Origin: Paraphaeosphaeria minitans
Lineage: Eukaryota > Ascomycota > Dothideomycetes > Pleosporales > Didymosphaeriaceae
Length of the DNA stretch: 64,000 nt
Assembly: GCA_015832175.1 (NCBI GenBank)
Contig: WJXW01000006.1
Span: forward strand, 1,860,001-1,924,000
Direction: 5' to 3'
Positions 21,080 through 35,149 of this stretch are shown here, one piece after another; the first letter of the stretch is position 1, and every line of letters starts with the position of its first letter. A program made the position numbers and the translations under genes. The notes beneath the pieces are model-generated. The model had not been told where the DNA came from. It was given only the letters and a program-made list of their open reading frames with translations, and did no database searches.

Positions 21080-24000
21080 CTTATCTACTCTTATTCTGTG
21101 ATTATTATGCTCGTATTTTATAGATTTAATAGTCTTTTGAATTTATTAAACTGCTAATAAGTGAGAGCTTTTGTGAGGCTATTTGCTAGTATTTTGCTAG
21201 TTAGAAGATATTCTACTTAAAATAATCCTTTTATATACTTTTACCGTAACCACATGTTCTAAATATCTATATGGCGTAGTTAAGTAGTGATTCTTTTGTT
21301 CTTTCTAATTACTAAACAAATAGTTTAAAGATTATTATAATAGACCTTCTATAAAGGTCCTAGATCTAGAGTAAGCTTAGTAAAGAATCTCTTAATTGCT
21401 ATAGCTTTTTTGCTTATATGTTTAAGCGCTAGAAGTTCTACTTCTATTATTAAAGTAGTAATTGTGTTCTGTTAAGCTGCTTTCTATAGGATAGCTCCTC
21501 TAAATAATAGGATAATATATCTATAGGAAGATTGCCGTAATATTAGATTATTAGCGAATAAGGCATCTTTATATATTAGTAGATTAGGTCTATTGTAGCC
21601 ACTAAAGACTATAGCCTACTATCTAGTTTAATAGAGGTAAAGGATTACATAATTAATAGCAGTAAAGTGTTCTTTACTTAGATTTGTTAGAAAGTGTGAT
21701 AGCTTTAACACTATAAAGGCTATATCTAGGCATAGTATAATTACTGTGTAGAGAGCTAATCCTACCTCTTCTTAAAAGAGCTTTATTTATTAAGGAGTAG
21801 CTTCTCCTGTGCTTAGAACAAAATCTTCTACTAATAGAGGTGTAGGAGGGAAGCTCCTAGAGTTTAAAAGGTTAAACTTTTTTGTAATCTTATTAATATA
21901 GGTATTATAGACTAGAGAAATTAATCTTACTTCTCTGTCCCTAATTACTTAAACACCTAGGAACTACTCTACTAGTCCTTTTAATTTAATCTTATATTTG
22001 TTTACAATCTTCTTTTAAAAATCTAGGGCTTCTTTCTCTTTACTCTTGTAATAGAGAAGAAGAATGTTATTAATATAAAATAGAACAATAATACTTTAAT
22101 CACTATTAAAGAAAAGGCATAGCTCTTCTAGCGAAGCTAAGAGTCTATAAGATCATAGTAATCCTGTAAATTCCTTATACTAAAGAAGTAGTGAATCTCT
22201 TAAGCTATACAAAGCTTAATTTAATTTTATACACTTTCCTAGCTTTTTAAAACTATTAGGTAATTTATAAGTTACTAGATTAGCAGCTGTAATAAGAGTA
22301 TTTAGAAACGCTCCTACTATATTAAATTATAAGATTTCTAGATTAAATTCTACTACTAGAGCTATAGCTAATTAAAAAGATCTTACTACTAGAGTAGTAG
22401 TATAGATAGAGTAGAGAGTATTCTTTTTCTAAAGATCTCCTCTTATAATAATTTAAGCTTTACACTTTTTAAAGTATCTGTTTTAATTAAACTTATAGGT
22501 AAAGACCTACTTTAAAGGGAGCGGTTACTCTAACACCTTTAATTATTTAATCTCTGTCTAGGTACCTTTATCTTATAAAGTTAAGATCTCCTTATGAGCG
22601 GCAAGGAGGAATAGCTTCCTATATAGATAATTGTAAAGATGTTTCTATAGGATTAGCTCTAGTGTAAGCTTATCTCTGTAAGTCTGAGCTGCATAAGACG
22701 CTCTAGGCGCCTTTCTAAGTATAGAAGCGAATACTATTGTATTTAGTGTGATATATTCTTCTTACTTAGACTAGGCCTCTACTACTTCTAGTATAAACGT
22801 GTGCTCTAATATTGCATTAAAATTATTTTAAAAATAATTAGCAATTAGTGTATAAGCACCTAGCTTCTACCTACCCCCTAGCTAATTATTCTAATTATTT
22901 TGCTTCCTTAATCTTTGCAATAGTAGATAGTAATTTATTAGTTAGTTAATTTCTAGTGTTTTACTACAATTTTGCCTACTTATTCTACTTGCCTCTAGAT
23001 GGATCTACCTTCGCCTTTAGCGCGCTAGTAGGTTATCTACTTTGTCTAGTGTGATTAAATTATCTACGCTAGGTTAATTAGTAACCTAATTAGTTTCTAC
23101 TAATAAATAGGATATTAAATCCCTAGATTCTAGCAGGCTAGCTCTCCTAGTAGTGTTCTAGTGGCTGCTAGATATCTCTTAATCGCTTAACAGATCACCC
23201 CTAAGATCACCTAGCTCTAGTGTCTAGTTAGGGGTTATAAGTCCTGTGCTTCCTTTCCTACTTAAGTGAATTCTTAGCTACTAGCTAGCTAAGCCTATAG
23301 CTCGCTTAGTAGTAAGTACTTTAGGTTCCTAATTGCTTAGCTAGCCTACTTTGCTTTTAATTGCCTAAGGGTTACCTATAAGTCTAGTAGCAGTTCTTGT
23401 ATACTTGTTTGTTTTAGGAAGAATATTAAGCGTGTTTTTATACACTTTTTCTAGATTATTTAGCTCTCCTTCTTAGAGGCTTTCTACTATTTTTAACGCT
23501 TCTATTTTTAGAATAAATTGTTCCTCTAATTCTTTATAGAATAAGGACTTATTAAACCTTACGTTTTGTGTAGTAATTACTTAATTAAGCTAGGGAATCT
23601 ATATTTAGTAGATATTAGAAGCTTTATAGCTTACTAGGTATCTAATATAGCCCCTAGGATTCACTTTAAATCCTCTTCTATCTCGCCTAGCTGCACGCTC
23701 CTAATCTAAAGGGTAAGCTTAGCAGCTATAGGCGTAGACAGCACTTTAGTTTAGACAAAAATTAGCTGTTCTATATTATGTTTTTACTAGTTTAAAATAA
23801 TAAAAATATTATCTAAACTAAGCATCTAACGTTTTATTAGGTAATTAATAGCCTAATACTAGGCTAGGAATTATTCCTTAGAGCTAGCATGCCGCTTATA
23901 TAATCTTAGGCTAGAGATTTAATAGTAGATTTGCGCTTATTTGTATTTTAATTACTTTTGTTATAAGCTCCTAGCCTACTCTTTCTATAGCGCTATTAGG

Positions 24001-26200
24001 CTTATGCGTATAGGGTAGTAGTCTACTAATTATTATCCCTTCCTAATTAGCCCAAAATTTGTACTAGGATTTCCCTCTTTATGGAAGTGTTGCTATATTA
24101 TTATTCTAGTAGATTTTTGTAATTTGAAGCTTATATTTTATATTAATAAGAGCTAAGAAATCCTGCCACACTCTTATTATCTTAGAAAGCGTCTTTATTC
24201 TAAGATTAAAAATATAAGGTTTCTTGCTAAAATCTTCTTTAATTAGCAAAACCTAGTTTTCTTTATTTTAAGCAGTAGGCATATTAAATAGATCTTAGGA
24301 TAATAAGTAAAATAGCCTAGGTAATTATTCTCTAAGTCTTCTAGAGATTATCTAGGTTGCGTGTGTAGTAGCATAGTGCTTATAATCCTTTCTTAACATT
24401 CTAGTGATCTTTACACCTTAGGCTATAGTTACTAGAGCTTATAGAGCTCTACTTCCTATATACCCTACTTAAAGGTGCTAGAGGTCCTTAGAATCTAATC
24501 TCTTAATATTAACCTAAGATAATTCTTTAGTAGTCACACTTATAATAATTAGATAAGAGTAGATTAGCTTATATTATAAGAAAGTAAAGTTATACTCGCA
24601 TCTTAGGTCTACTAAGATAACACTTTGTTCTAGACTTCTAATCCTAAGAGTGTAATCTAAACTAAAGTACTAAATTTTTGCTTTCTTTAAAAGAGCTTCT
24701 AATATAATATTTATATAAAAGCCTTCTACTACTCTTACTCCTTAGAGTAGCAGATCTTCTATAAATCTCCTATTTTTCCTATATAAAGCGTTCTTAATTA
24801 GTCTATCACTAATTCCTAAGATTAGGAGACTTTGTATACCTACCTCTACACTCTTGTTTAATAATTAAAATGTCCTAGGAACAAGTCTTTTGTAATTGTT
24901 AACTAGGTAAACTACTATAGCACTGTCTAGTATTATATATTCTAACAGAGGATAAGCGTTAGAATATAGAGTAGAATAGACACCTAATGCTCTATTGTTT
25001 ATAGGCAGATTAAATAGGTTTAGTAGAGTAGTAGTAATACTACTAGGATACTTAATAGTCTTAGTAGAGAATTATTTCTTATTTTATTCTACCTTTATAA
25101 TTATATTATAAAGGTTTAACCACTTAGGCTGCTTAAGTTAATTAAGAATCTCTAATTTTTCTTTATTAGTGAGATTAAATAACAATGTTCTATTCTAGGG
25201 TAATCTAGCTATTACAGTTTAAAGTCTTTAGCACTCTATTAGTTTCTACCTATAAGTATAGGGCTTATAGGGACAGTTTAGTTGTTTCTTTGTCTAATTA
25301 GACGAACTAGAACTATTAGAGTTAGTAGATTGTCTTAATAATCCATTAAAAGTGGCAAATACCCTACTTGTTTTATTAGAACTAGATCAGATTAAATGCT
25401 CCTAGACAAGCGCTAAAAATACCTTCCCTAAATTGTCTAGTGTGATCTGATTCTGTCCTAGCGTCTTATTCTAGATTAGCTGTTAGTTTATTAATTAGGC
25501 CTAATCTAGTGCTATACGCGCGGCAATTACATCTAGGAAATCTTAGGTAGTAAGCGGTCTACTAATTTCACTAATTAAGTAGGTCTTTACTTTTTAATAG
25601 AGGAGCTGCCACTTTTTAAACTAGGTCTTAGGACTTTATCTTACCTACTTAGCCTTCTTAAGATAAGCGCAGTACAAAGCTTAAATATTATTTTATATAG
25701 CTCCTTTATTTAGTGCGAGATCTTCCTTTAAGAGTTAAATTAGGGACTAAAGCGTAGTTTAGCGTGTATTAACTAGAGTAATTATGGCAGGAGTAAGCAG
25801 ATCAGGCGATACTGTAGTGTTTACCTAAGTCTAGAGATTCTGTATTTTAGTATAGTCTACTTGCTAGTCTAAAACTACTGCTCTGTATTCTGCTATTTAT
25901 AAAGGAAAGCTCTCTTTATCTATTTTATACTTAGTAAGCTCTGCTTTATATAATTAAATACTTGCTATAGAGGCTGTATCCGCAATTAGTAATAGTTTCT
26001 ATAGGAGTGGAGGTTGTTCTAGCTTTGTGTAATTAATTGCTAGAGCGTTAATCGCCTCTAGATTAATTTAGTTCTAGATTCCTTTTAAGTTTACTTAGAA
26101 TTAAAGCTGGACAAACTAGTAGGGCTAACTAGCGCAATTAACGAGCTGTACTTCTGCTATTTTAACAATTTTTGTAATTAGAAATAGGGGGTTGTATTAT
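21080..26200 (-). pseudogene. Copia A1 gag-pol remnant
   Basis: On the minus strand the copia order protease, integrase, reverse transcriptase, RNase H can be followed by comparison with A2. The reverse transcriptase YVDD block lies near 22,060-22,085. The RNase H end lies near 21,120-21,210. Many TAG and TAA codons stand where Gln or Trp is expected, so no functional protein can be made. Confidence 0.8.
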
Positions 26201-26293
26201 AGAGAGGTTCTAAATAGAGTGTTGTATAATAATTTAAGCGTTGCTAAGTAAGCAGGGAGAATTATCCTACGTTCTAAGCGCTAGACTTATAAC

Positions 26294-26488
26294 TGTTATA
26301 GTAAAAAGGGCTTAAACTATCACAGGATATTCAGGAGCAGAGTTGTAAAGAATATAAATAGCTAATTGTAGGAAAGGATGCTAAAAGGGCAGACTATATA
26401 CAAAAGAAACGAGCCTCTTGGCAAGAATCCCGTGATCTGAATTAGTGGATCCAGAAAGAATCACGGAAGTGAGTGTTTTACTTTAACA
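26294..26488 (-). repeat. Copia A1 5' LTR
   Basis: 195 bp, starting TGTTATAGTAAAAAGG and ending TTTTACTTTAACA as written on the + strand, followed by the ATTTT duplication. It keeps more C and G than its partner, so it has been hit less by RIP-like mutation. Confidence 0.95.
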
Positions 26489-26493
26489 ATTTT

Positions 26494-26640
26494 AGATAGG
26501 ATAACTTAACTTATTCTTTTATATTCCTTACTTAAGGCAAACGCACCTACAACATCACATTTTTAGTAAAAGACATAGGACTACTTTTAAAAGAATGTAG
26601 AGAAGTATAGCGATAAGTATTTAGAGAACTAATAGAAGCT
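26494..26640 (+). repeat. Element B 5' LTR remainder and leader start
   Basis: The sequence continues from the duplicated ATTTT of copia A1 and is the right part of B's 5' LTR. The LTR end cannot be placed because B's 3' LTR is cut short by element C. A CA end near 26,554-26,560 (CTACAACATCACA) is a candidate. Confidence 0.5.
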
Positions 26641-26647
26641 GTTTAGT

Positions 26648-27022
26648 AGACTTTTAAGTAGCTGCTAAATAGCTAAGAATAAAGCGATAAGACTAATAGA
26701 CTTTTAAGTACCTATTAGGTACACAGACAAATAGACTGTATAGACTTTTAAGTAGTTATTAGTTGCCTAGACAGATAGATTAATAGACTTTTAAGTAGTT
26801 ATTAGTTACCTAGACAGATAGATTAATAGACTTTTAAGTAGTTACTAATTACCTAGAAATAAAATAACACACTAATAGACTTTTAAGCAGCTATCTAGTG
26901 CTAGTATAGACTATATAGACTTTTAAGTAGTTATTAGTTACCTAGGAACAAAATAATAATAAACTAATAGACTTTTAAGCAGCTATTAGGTAGAAAGAGC
27001 GATAGACTAGAGGACCTTTAAG
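26648..27022 (+). repeat. Minisatellite in the leader of element B
   Basis: About nine units start with AGACTTTTAAG (near 26648, 26698, 26742, 26784, 26828, 26877, 26917, 26968 and a variant near 27,010), spaced 40-51 bp. Many share AGTAGTTATTAGTTACCTAG. It lies between the 5' LTR and gag, in the untranslated leader where packaging signals usually lie. Confidence 0.85.
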
Positions 27023-27399
27023 TGGCCACTAGACTCCTAGAAAGACCAAATATAATAGACTCTAAATAATTCTAGTCTAAGTAACAATTAAGTTAGGGAT
27101 AAAAGAGGAAGTAAGGTATTAGTAGTAGGATTCTATTAAGTAAGATTATTATCTGTATACCTAAAGCTAAATCGCTAACAGGAAACTAATATAAAAACAA
27201 GTAGATAATAGAAGAAAAACAAAAAAAGAGAAAAAATATAGATTTATATAGGTTTTATAATAACCCTATTTATCTAACTACCCCTACTAAGAGTAGCACT
27301 AGTTAGATAAGTTAAGGTATTACTAATTACCTTTTAGAAGATATAGACAAAAGAAAATAGTTTAAGAATAGAGAACTAGAAATAAAAGGCTTCTCCTAA

Positions 27400-28800
27400 A
27401 AAAGAAACGTAGCTTAGTTTACTCTAAGCCTAAATAATAGTAATATACTAAGCTTTAGTAGTATTAATATTACTACCTTTCTAGAAAACTACGACTTTTA
27501 AGTAAAAAGAGTAGGGTAGAGTAAGGAGTTTAAGAAATAAAAGCTACCTTACTTCTACTTAGGCACCTACTAAAGGGATATTATAAAGCTACTAGCCTAT
27601 AGAAGCGCTTTAGTTAACTAGAAAAACTTCTAGAAGATACTTTACTCTAAGTACTTATTAATAGACTTAGAGTACTAAAAATTAACTAGAGCCTATCTTA
27701 AGAGCTAGCTTAATAAAGTAAGCTAATAGCCTATTACACTAAATAACCACTTCTATAAGTTTAATAGCTATACCTAAGCTACCCTTACTTAATTATAAAT
27801 TATATAGATAAAAGTAAGGACTCTTTTTTTTAAAAGTCTTAGCTAAGACGACAAGACTATAGTTATATATAAAATGCTAATAGAGAGTTGCTTAAGAGGA
27901 GGTAATATAAATACCTATTAGGTGTAAGAAATATACAATTTCCTTTGCTAGTGTAGAGACTAGGATAAGGCAATTAGGGCTATATAGTAGGAGGAGAGAT
28001 AGGTTACTATAAATCTAGCTTATTTTAAAACTACTTTGTTAGTAATCCTACTTATCCCACTACCTAGGAAGTTCTTTAAGGTACAGGAGGAAATAAGAAT
28101 AAGAGGAAATAAAGATTATAAGAAAGAAGTAAATGTGTAAGTCTAAAAAGTTATTATAAAAATAGGAGGACTTACCTTTACTATAGAAGAATATAAGTAA
28201 TAGAAAGCTTCTATACCTACTACTACTAGTCTTATTTTTAATAAGCTAGCTAATAACTAATACGCTTTTAATAAGCTTATAGGGCTAATCCTTTATATAG
28301 AACATAATAATAGGTTATTTAAGAGCTCCTATAACTCTATTATAAACCCTAGTGCGGGTACTTAGGTAATTCGCAATTAGGAATATTAAGCCTAGGCTTA
28401 TAGGACCTATAGAGAGACTAGGCACATTATAAAAGACTGCCCCTAGCGCTAAGGCCTTATTAAAAGAGGTTATTACTATGAAATCTTTAACACTAATAGC
28501 TAGTTTTTTAACTTCTACTATAGCCTAAAACACTTTTAGATAGAGAAATTTAGGGGGCCTATACCTTGCTTTTAGGGAGATATATAGCTCTAGTACCTAC
28601 TTAGGGAGATTAAATAGTATTTTAACATTACTAATAAGGATTTAGAGAAGAATTTTAGCTAGGTGCTAGGCCTAGAAAGTAAGAAAGCCTCTACTAATTT
28701 TAAACACAAATTAGGCTAATCGCATTTTAGGTTAATAAGTAGTAAATAGGGAGACTAGGAACTAGAAATAGAAGTAATAAGAAGGGCTAAAGCCTTCTAC
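27400..28800 (+). pseudogene. Element B gag remnant
   Basis: A Lys/Tyr-rich frame with frequent TAG codons follows the leader. A degenerate zinc-knuckle-like segment near 28,380-28,460 reads as a Cys/Tyr-rich stretch ending in HIIKDCP, the usual end of a CCHC motif. This is position- and motif-based. Confidence 0.55.
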
Positions 28801-29649
28801 GCTATTCTATTAGAGGTCTCCTACCTATCTAAAGAAGTTAATATAACTAAAGAAGTAAATACTGCTAGGACTAGGGTAGTAGAAAGGAGCTCACAGGAAT
28901 AATAGAACTAACTAGGTATTAAAAGGGTTATAGGGGCTAAAGTAAGTAAACTAGTGTTAGTGGCTTAAATAAGAGATCTTTAGGAAAAAAGAGTTAGGAT
29001 TAATCCTTAGCTATAGATTAGAGAATTCCGCCTAGGATCTCCTCTACTAGTAATTAATAATAATAAATTAGTGCTATAAGTAGTAGTTATAGAAGTAAAC
29101 TAAAGAGCTTTTAAACCTACCTAAAATGATAAAGAAGAGTATTATCTAAGCTATACTAGAAGCTAAGGCTGCTAGCAAAAAGAAGAGTGCTTAATTAGCC
29201 TCTACTCCTCTATTAGATAAAGAGCTAGTTATACTTATTAACATCCTAAATACTAATTCTATCCTAATAGCAGCACTAACCTAAAAGGTAAGAGGCATTA
29301 TAGTTAGATTAATATTTTCTTAGGATAAACTGTATTTAAAGGCCTAGTAACTACTCTCTACAAAAGAAAAAGAGCCTAATAACTAATTAAATAGGAGTAA
29401 ATTAGGAAATATCTTTATAGGGACATAATAAAGATAGGTTTTAATAGAAAAACAGAGTTAGAACCACCCTTAAGAACCTACTATCCTATTAGAAGCGATA
29501 ATAGAGAAGTTACACCCTAGCCTATACTAGATCGCGTAAAGAAACGCTACACAGAATACCTAATATAGTATTAAAGAGATGCAGGATAGATATTAGGAAG
29601 AAGCTAATAAGGTTAACCTCTAAAGTTAAACTAAGCTAGAAGAATAGAT

Positions 29650-32600
29650 AGGAGTTTAGAGTATTTTAGTAAAACTCCCTACCTATTTTATTACTATTTT
29701 TAGAAGCCACTATAAGGTTCTACTTAACTTAGGATTAGAACTAAATATTATAAAGTATACTACTGTAAGGGCACTTATTATTATAATCTAGAACTAAAAT
29801 TAGAGCTATTTACCTACTAAAGAATAATTAGGCATAGTAGGAGCTAGTAGAGATTTAGATAAGTATATAAGAACTATTTATAGTATACTACTTAAGGTTA
29901 GGCTAATTACAATTCCTACTTATTTTAAGATTATAAGAAACGTTAGAAGGCCTATTATCCTAGGCACCCCCTTTATAATAGCTACTTAGTTAGCTATAGA
30001 ATTTACCCTAATAGGCTAATACCTATATAGAGTTACCTCTATAGATAGGAAAAGAACAGTCTCTTTCTTTAGGTTAAATACTCTACTACTTTCTAACTAT
30101 AAGATAAGTAACAAGAATTTAGGAAATGTGTAAAGGGTGTGCTTATAGGGGAAGTACACTCGCTATAGGATTACTCTATTAGTGTGTACCTTAGTAATAA
30201 AGAAGTAGAGGATAAAGAAAATAAGTAGGAAATTAGTTAAGTAGAATTAATTAGACAATAAGTAAAAGAATGTTAGGTAATAGTAGCTAGATAATTAGGA
30301 ACTACCTATACTATATATAAGAAAGTAGTAAACAAAGTTTAGCCTATAGATAACTTAAAAGGAGACTGCCTATTAGAGGTAGAGAGATTAGATTAGGAAA
30401 AAAGAGCTATTAAATAATAATAAGCTGCGATAGCTTTTTAGGGACCTTAACTAGATGTATATTTAGGAATGTTTAAACCTAGATATATAGATTTTAGAAG
30501 GGGGCACTAATTAACACCTAAATAACTAAAGGAGATAAATGTTAGAGACTAGCTAAAACCTATAGAAATTTTACTTATCTATAAGCTAATGTTCTATTAG
30601 GAGGTAGCTCTAGTCTAGGAATTTAGTAAGATAATAACTATTAGTAAGGATATTATGCCTTTATACTAGATTTAGACTATCCTATATAAAGCCTAGTAGG
30701 TAAGAGGCTTTAACTGCCTAAAAAAGCTAGTGCCTATAGTACACTAGATAATTTTAAATTAGATTAACTAAAAAGTTCTTAAAATATACAACAGCTAATA
30801 TTAAAACCCCTAGTTCCTAGTACTAAAGAAAGATAAAGGGTACTAATTAATTAATAACGCCTAGTTCTATAATAAGGTTTTAGAAAGAGATGCTAATCTC
30901 CTACCCTTAGCTAATAAGTTTTTAGAGAGAATTAGAGGTAGAGTAATCTACTCTCTATTTAATCTATTTTTAGGGTTTAACTAGATACTGCTCTATACAG
31001 CCTTAAGAGATATAATAGCTTTTTAGATACTTATAGGCCTTATAAGGCACTACACACCGCTATAAGGTATAATAAATTTACTAAAAGCTTTTTAGAGAGC
31101 TATGTTAATAATCCTTTAGAGGTATTTCCCTAATACTTTACCCTTTATTAATAATATTGCATTAGCAGGACTAAAGTTAACCTATAGGGATAAAGAAGCC
31201 CTTCCTAGGGTACGCTAATTTATGCTCGAACATATTATATAGCTAGATAGGGTACTTACTAACCTAGAGAGGGCCTGTACTAGTATATTAGAAATAAAAT
31301 CCTTCTAAGGAGTGAACTAAATAGAAATTATAGGATATAAAGTATTGCCTAATAGCTAATCGCCCTAAGATAAGAAAGTGGCTAAGATTCTATACTAGAA
31401 AGAATGCACAAATTAAGGAGAAGTCTAATAGTTTATTAGAATTTACACTTACTATTACTAATAGATCTTCTACTTTTCTATTAAAGTAAAACCTTTGTAC
31501 ATGCTTACTAGGAAAGACTAAGAATAGAAGTAGGAAGATCTTAAGCGCTAATTAATAAATATTCTAAAAGAGAGTATTACTACTGCACTAGTTCTAATAA
31601 CTCTTAATTATAAATTAGGAAGGCAGATCTTCGTCTACGTAGATATAAGTTTATAAGGAGGAGAAGTCTGTATTAAGTAAGTAGAAGAGGATAGGAAGCG
31701 CCACCTAGTGCAGTTTAAAAGTATACTATAGTCTAAAGCAGAATTAAAGTAGCACTTAACTAAGCTTAAATGTAAAGTAGTAGTATAGGCACTAAAGAAG
31801 TTTATACTATACCTATATAGGACCTAATTTATTATTAAAATAGATGCGGCTACTCTAATTTTATAGCTTAACTAGTCTTCTACTAACCTCCCTAGATTAG
31901 TTATAAACTAATAGCTAGGTATAATACTGCTATAGGACTTTAAAATTGTCTATAGGCTAGGAAAACATAATATTATTACTAATAGATTATTAAGGTACCC
32001 CTAACTAGAAGAATAGACAGCGCTAGAAGAATTAGAAGAAGACTTAGGTCCCTTTATAGACTATATAGTAGAGAAGTATAATAATAGCTTAGTATTTACT
32101 TTGTAAGAGGCCTAGATCCTTAGTAAAGTCTTTTTAGAAGAATTAGAAGAAATAGTAAGGTTCTTACTATTTAGAAAAAAACCTAATAGGCTAATATCCT
32201 AGAAAAGCTGCCTTTTGTAGATAAAGAAGGCCTAAACCTTTTTTATAAAAGTAAACCTACTATTTAAGAAGTTAACTCTAAATCTTACTATCTAAAGGGT
32301 AATTAATAACCTAGATGTTTAAAAGGCACTTATTTAGGAGGTTTACTAGCACTTCTACTATAAAGGAATCTAGGCTATAAATACTACGATCTAGTTTTAG
32401 TTCTAGTAAGAGAGCTAGTTTAAGATAATTTAAACTAAGCTAAAGAAATATACTATCTATACTACTAAATAAAGTAATTAGATAGAGATAAGCCTTAAGA
32501 TTAGTAACTCTAGGACCTTATTTAAACAATAGACTATTAATATTACCTATATATCTATAAGTAAGTATTAGAAATTCTTTCTTATTGTTACTAGGGAATA

Positions 32601-32851
32601 CGCCTTAGGATGGCCTAAAGCTAGAGCGCTTATTAGAGTAGATTTAGAAAGTGTTACAAAGTTCCTCTATAAAGATATTATCTATAGGTAGGGGGTGTTT
32701 CCTTAACTAAGTGTAGATAGGGGGCCTAAAAACATATTAGTAGTTAAAGCACTAGCTAGACACTATAGGATACACTATATCTAAGCTTCCTCCTATAACT
32801 CTAAGGCTTAAGGACTAGTTAAATAAAGTTACTAATTACTTATTATAGCGC
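29650..32851 (+). pseudogene. Element B pol remnant, left part
   Basis: The protease is seen near 29,715 as LLNLGLELNIIKY (DSGAE expected) with IILGTPFI downstream near 29,955. Reverse transcriptase follows with LINNA, LLYTALRDI and TLPFINNIALAG near 31,130-31,175 (VDDI expected). RNase H and the zinc-binding part of integrase come next. Integrase core residues end in HYIQASSYNSKAQG-like sequence at about 32,815, where element D interrupts. Asp-to-Asn and Gln/Trp-to-stop changes fit G-to-A and C-to-T RIP damage. Confidence 0.8.
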
Positions 32852-33307
32852 TGTTAGGATCCGGCTACGCGCGAGCAGTAGGGCGCAAGCTTATTAAACT
32901 ACTAGTCTACTAGAGTTAGCTAACTAAGCAGTTAGATAATAGGTTATAGGTCCTAAGGGTCCTAAGGACTGCACAGGCCTCGCCTATATAGGAACTCTAG
33001 GACGCGTGGGACTTGCCCGCACAGGACTCTAGGACGTATAGGACTCTAGGACATATAGGACTCTAGGACATATAGGATTCTAGGATGTGTAGGACTACTT
33101 AGTATATAGGAACGCAAGAATAAGCTTCTTATACTTATATTTAATCTATTTATTAATCTATTATTTAGATTCTAGTAGACTAAATTATTAACTTATTATA
33201 CTTTGTAAAATACTATTATATTAATAAGACCTTCTACCTTCTATAAGTACTCCTGCCTAAGAACTAACTTTAACCCTTTAGGACTAGCTACCCTCTTAGA
33301 TTTAATA
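32852..33307 (+). repeat. Element D 5' LTR (U3 type 1)
   Basis: 456 bp, starting TGTTAGGATCCGG. The U3 part (32852 to about 33,098) includes an 18-bp minisatellite. From AGTATATAGGAACG at about 33,099 to the end the sequence is shared with the LTRs of C, E and F. Confidence 0.95.
32991..33095 (+). repeat. 18-bp minisatellite in U3 of element D
   Basis: About five units of GGACTCTAGGACATATA with variants, also present in the 3' LTR at 39252-39356. Units keep CpG (GACGCG), which RIP at CpA would leave alone. Confidence 0.85.
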
Positions 33308-33339
33308 TCTTAAACACCCTTAATATAAGTACTTTATAA

Positions 33340-34270
33340 ACTCTTACCTCTTCTACAGCTTTAGGTGCCGCTAAGATTACTTCTATAAAAGATAGTAGTA
33401 AGGTGTATAAACCTAATTTCTACTTTAGTAAATAATCTTAAACTAATGTCTAGATTCTCTAGTTAGACCTCTACTTCTTTAACTTAAATAAACCTCTTAA
33501 AGATAAGAAGAAGGTTATCTTCGCAGCAATATATATATAAGGAGATATAGGATTATAGATCTATCTTTACCTTAAAAAGTACCTAGGAATAGACTATAAT
33601 AATAATAATAATAATTACGTAAATAAGCACGCTAATACAGTTAATATTATTAAAGATTATAATAACTTTAAGAAATACCTTAAATAACTCTTTAGGATTA
33701 CTAATAAGGACTCTATTACAAAAGTAAAGATTTAGACTATAACTTAGAAATAATTAGTAGCTAAGTATATAGTTAAGTTTTGTAGATACGCTGTGTAACT
33801 TAACTAGAATAATAAATCTCTTTAGGATATGTATAAATAAGGACTTAAATAGAAACTATGTAAAGAACTTTTACGTAGTAGTGCACAAATGGCTAACCTT
33901 AAAGAACTATATAAAGAAACTATTAGAATTAATAAAGAGTGGTTTTTACTGTAATAGGAGCTCTACTAAAACCCTAGGGCAATAAGCTTTAGATAACTAG
34001 TAAAAATAGTTTATAAGAACCTTATTAGAATTGTCTAAAAGCAACAGCTAAGGAACTACTAGAGATACAAACTAATAGAAGATGTCTAGTTTAACTACAT
34101 AAGTAAAGGAAAAGGAAGAAGGATAGGCCCTAAGTAGCCTAATAAACGCGTTTTAGATAGAAATTAACAACTAATAACTAAGACCTATAAATGCTTTATA
34201 TATAGTAAACTAGGCTATATAGCTAGTAATTATAGATTAAAGAACAAAGTCTATTAAACTAAGTTAAATA
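33340..34270 (+). pseudogene. Element D gag remnant
   Basis: The frame reads as a Ty3-type Gag with the blocks AKYIVKFCRYAVQL, KSLQDMYKQGLK and LKELYKETIRINKEWFLL when stops are taken as Gln or Trp. A CCHC zinc knuckle lies at about 34,189-34,235, reading KCFIYSKLGYIASNY, where Tyr stands for Cys and His, as TpG-to-TpA or CpA-to-TpA change would give. Confidence 0.8.
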
Positions 34271-35149
34271 TACTAACTATTAAGGACTAAGAACCTAATA
34301 AGGAATAGGAAGTTATTATAACGCTATTTAGTTACTAACATGTTACACTAAAGTAAAGTAAGCGATTAGATTTACTTAACTTACAACTATATAAAGATTT
34401 AGAAGACAACTCTAACATATACTATAATATAGAAGACGTAGAAGAGATACTAAGATCTCCTACTCCTTACCTATAAAGTAGGCAGGAAGAAGACAACCCT
34501 ATATTACCTAAGTATAAACTAAATGTTTAGAACTATATAGAACCCTACTAGGCACTAAAAGGAATATAACCCTATAAAAATAAGAAGTTAGACTACGTAC
34601 TAAAGTACTACTTAGACTACTAAAATCCTATACACTAATTCTATATGTAAACACATTGTGAAGAACTAATATGTGTATAATATAAGGTAGAGAAAGAGGA
34701 GAATAAGAAATAACCTAGAAGAAAACTGCGCTATAGATAGATATAGATAGACTACCCTATTACAGCTTACAATAAACACCTCTAGAATAAATAATAAGTA
34801 AAATACTTTCTTTACCTTACGCTAAAGGGTAACAAATGCTGTAATATACTTATTAATAGAGACTATATATAACTATACTAGTATACGTGTCTAAACTAAG
34901 ACTACAAATGCTACTATATAGCTAAACACTTAGACAGCTTTGTAAACTGCCCTATGTAAGAAGTAATAATAGAACTACTAATTTAACTAGTATACAGGAA
35001 CAGTAAAGACTACAGGAGGAAAAATAGAAAAACATCCTTATAGGAAGAAGAAGAAGATAATCTATACTAGCTATGTATTTAAGAATAATAACAGAAGTAG
35101 ATGCTTAGAAACGTATACTAGGCACTAGAACTTAACTATAACCTACACA

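Larger units (their letters stand above)
19171..26488 (-). mobile_element. Copia A1: full-length Ty1/copia element, minus strand
   Basis: A complete 7,318-bp element bounded by 195-bp LTRs (19171-19365 and 26294-26488) with TG...CA ends and a perfect 5-bp duplication ATTTT (19166-19170 and 26489-26493). The same family as A2 at 52637, in opposite orientation. The polypurine tract is seen on the minus strand as AGGGGGTG next to the left LTR. Its pol is recognisable but broken by stops. The insertion is inside the 5' LTR of element B. Confidence 0.95.

Noticed and set aside
26294..26488. A primer-binding site for a specific tRNA next to the copia LTR
   Set aside because: GTTATAAGTCTAGCG follows the LTR in both copies, but I could not match it with confidence to a tRNA 3' end by eye.
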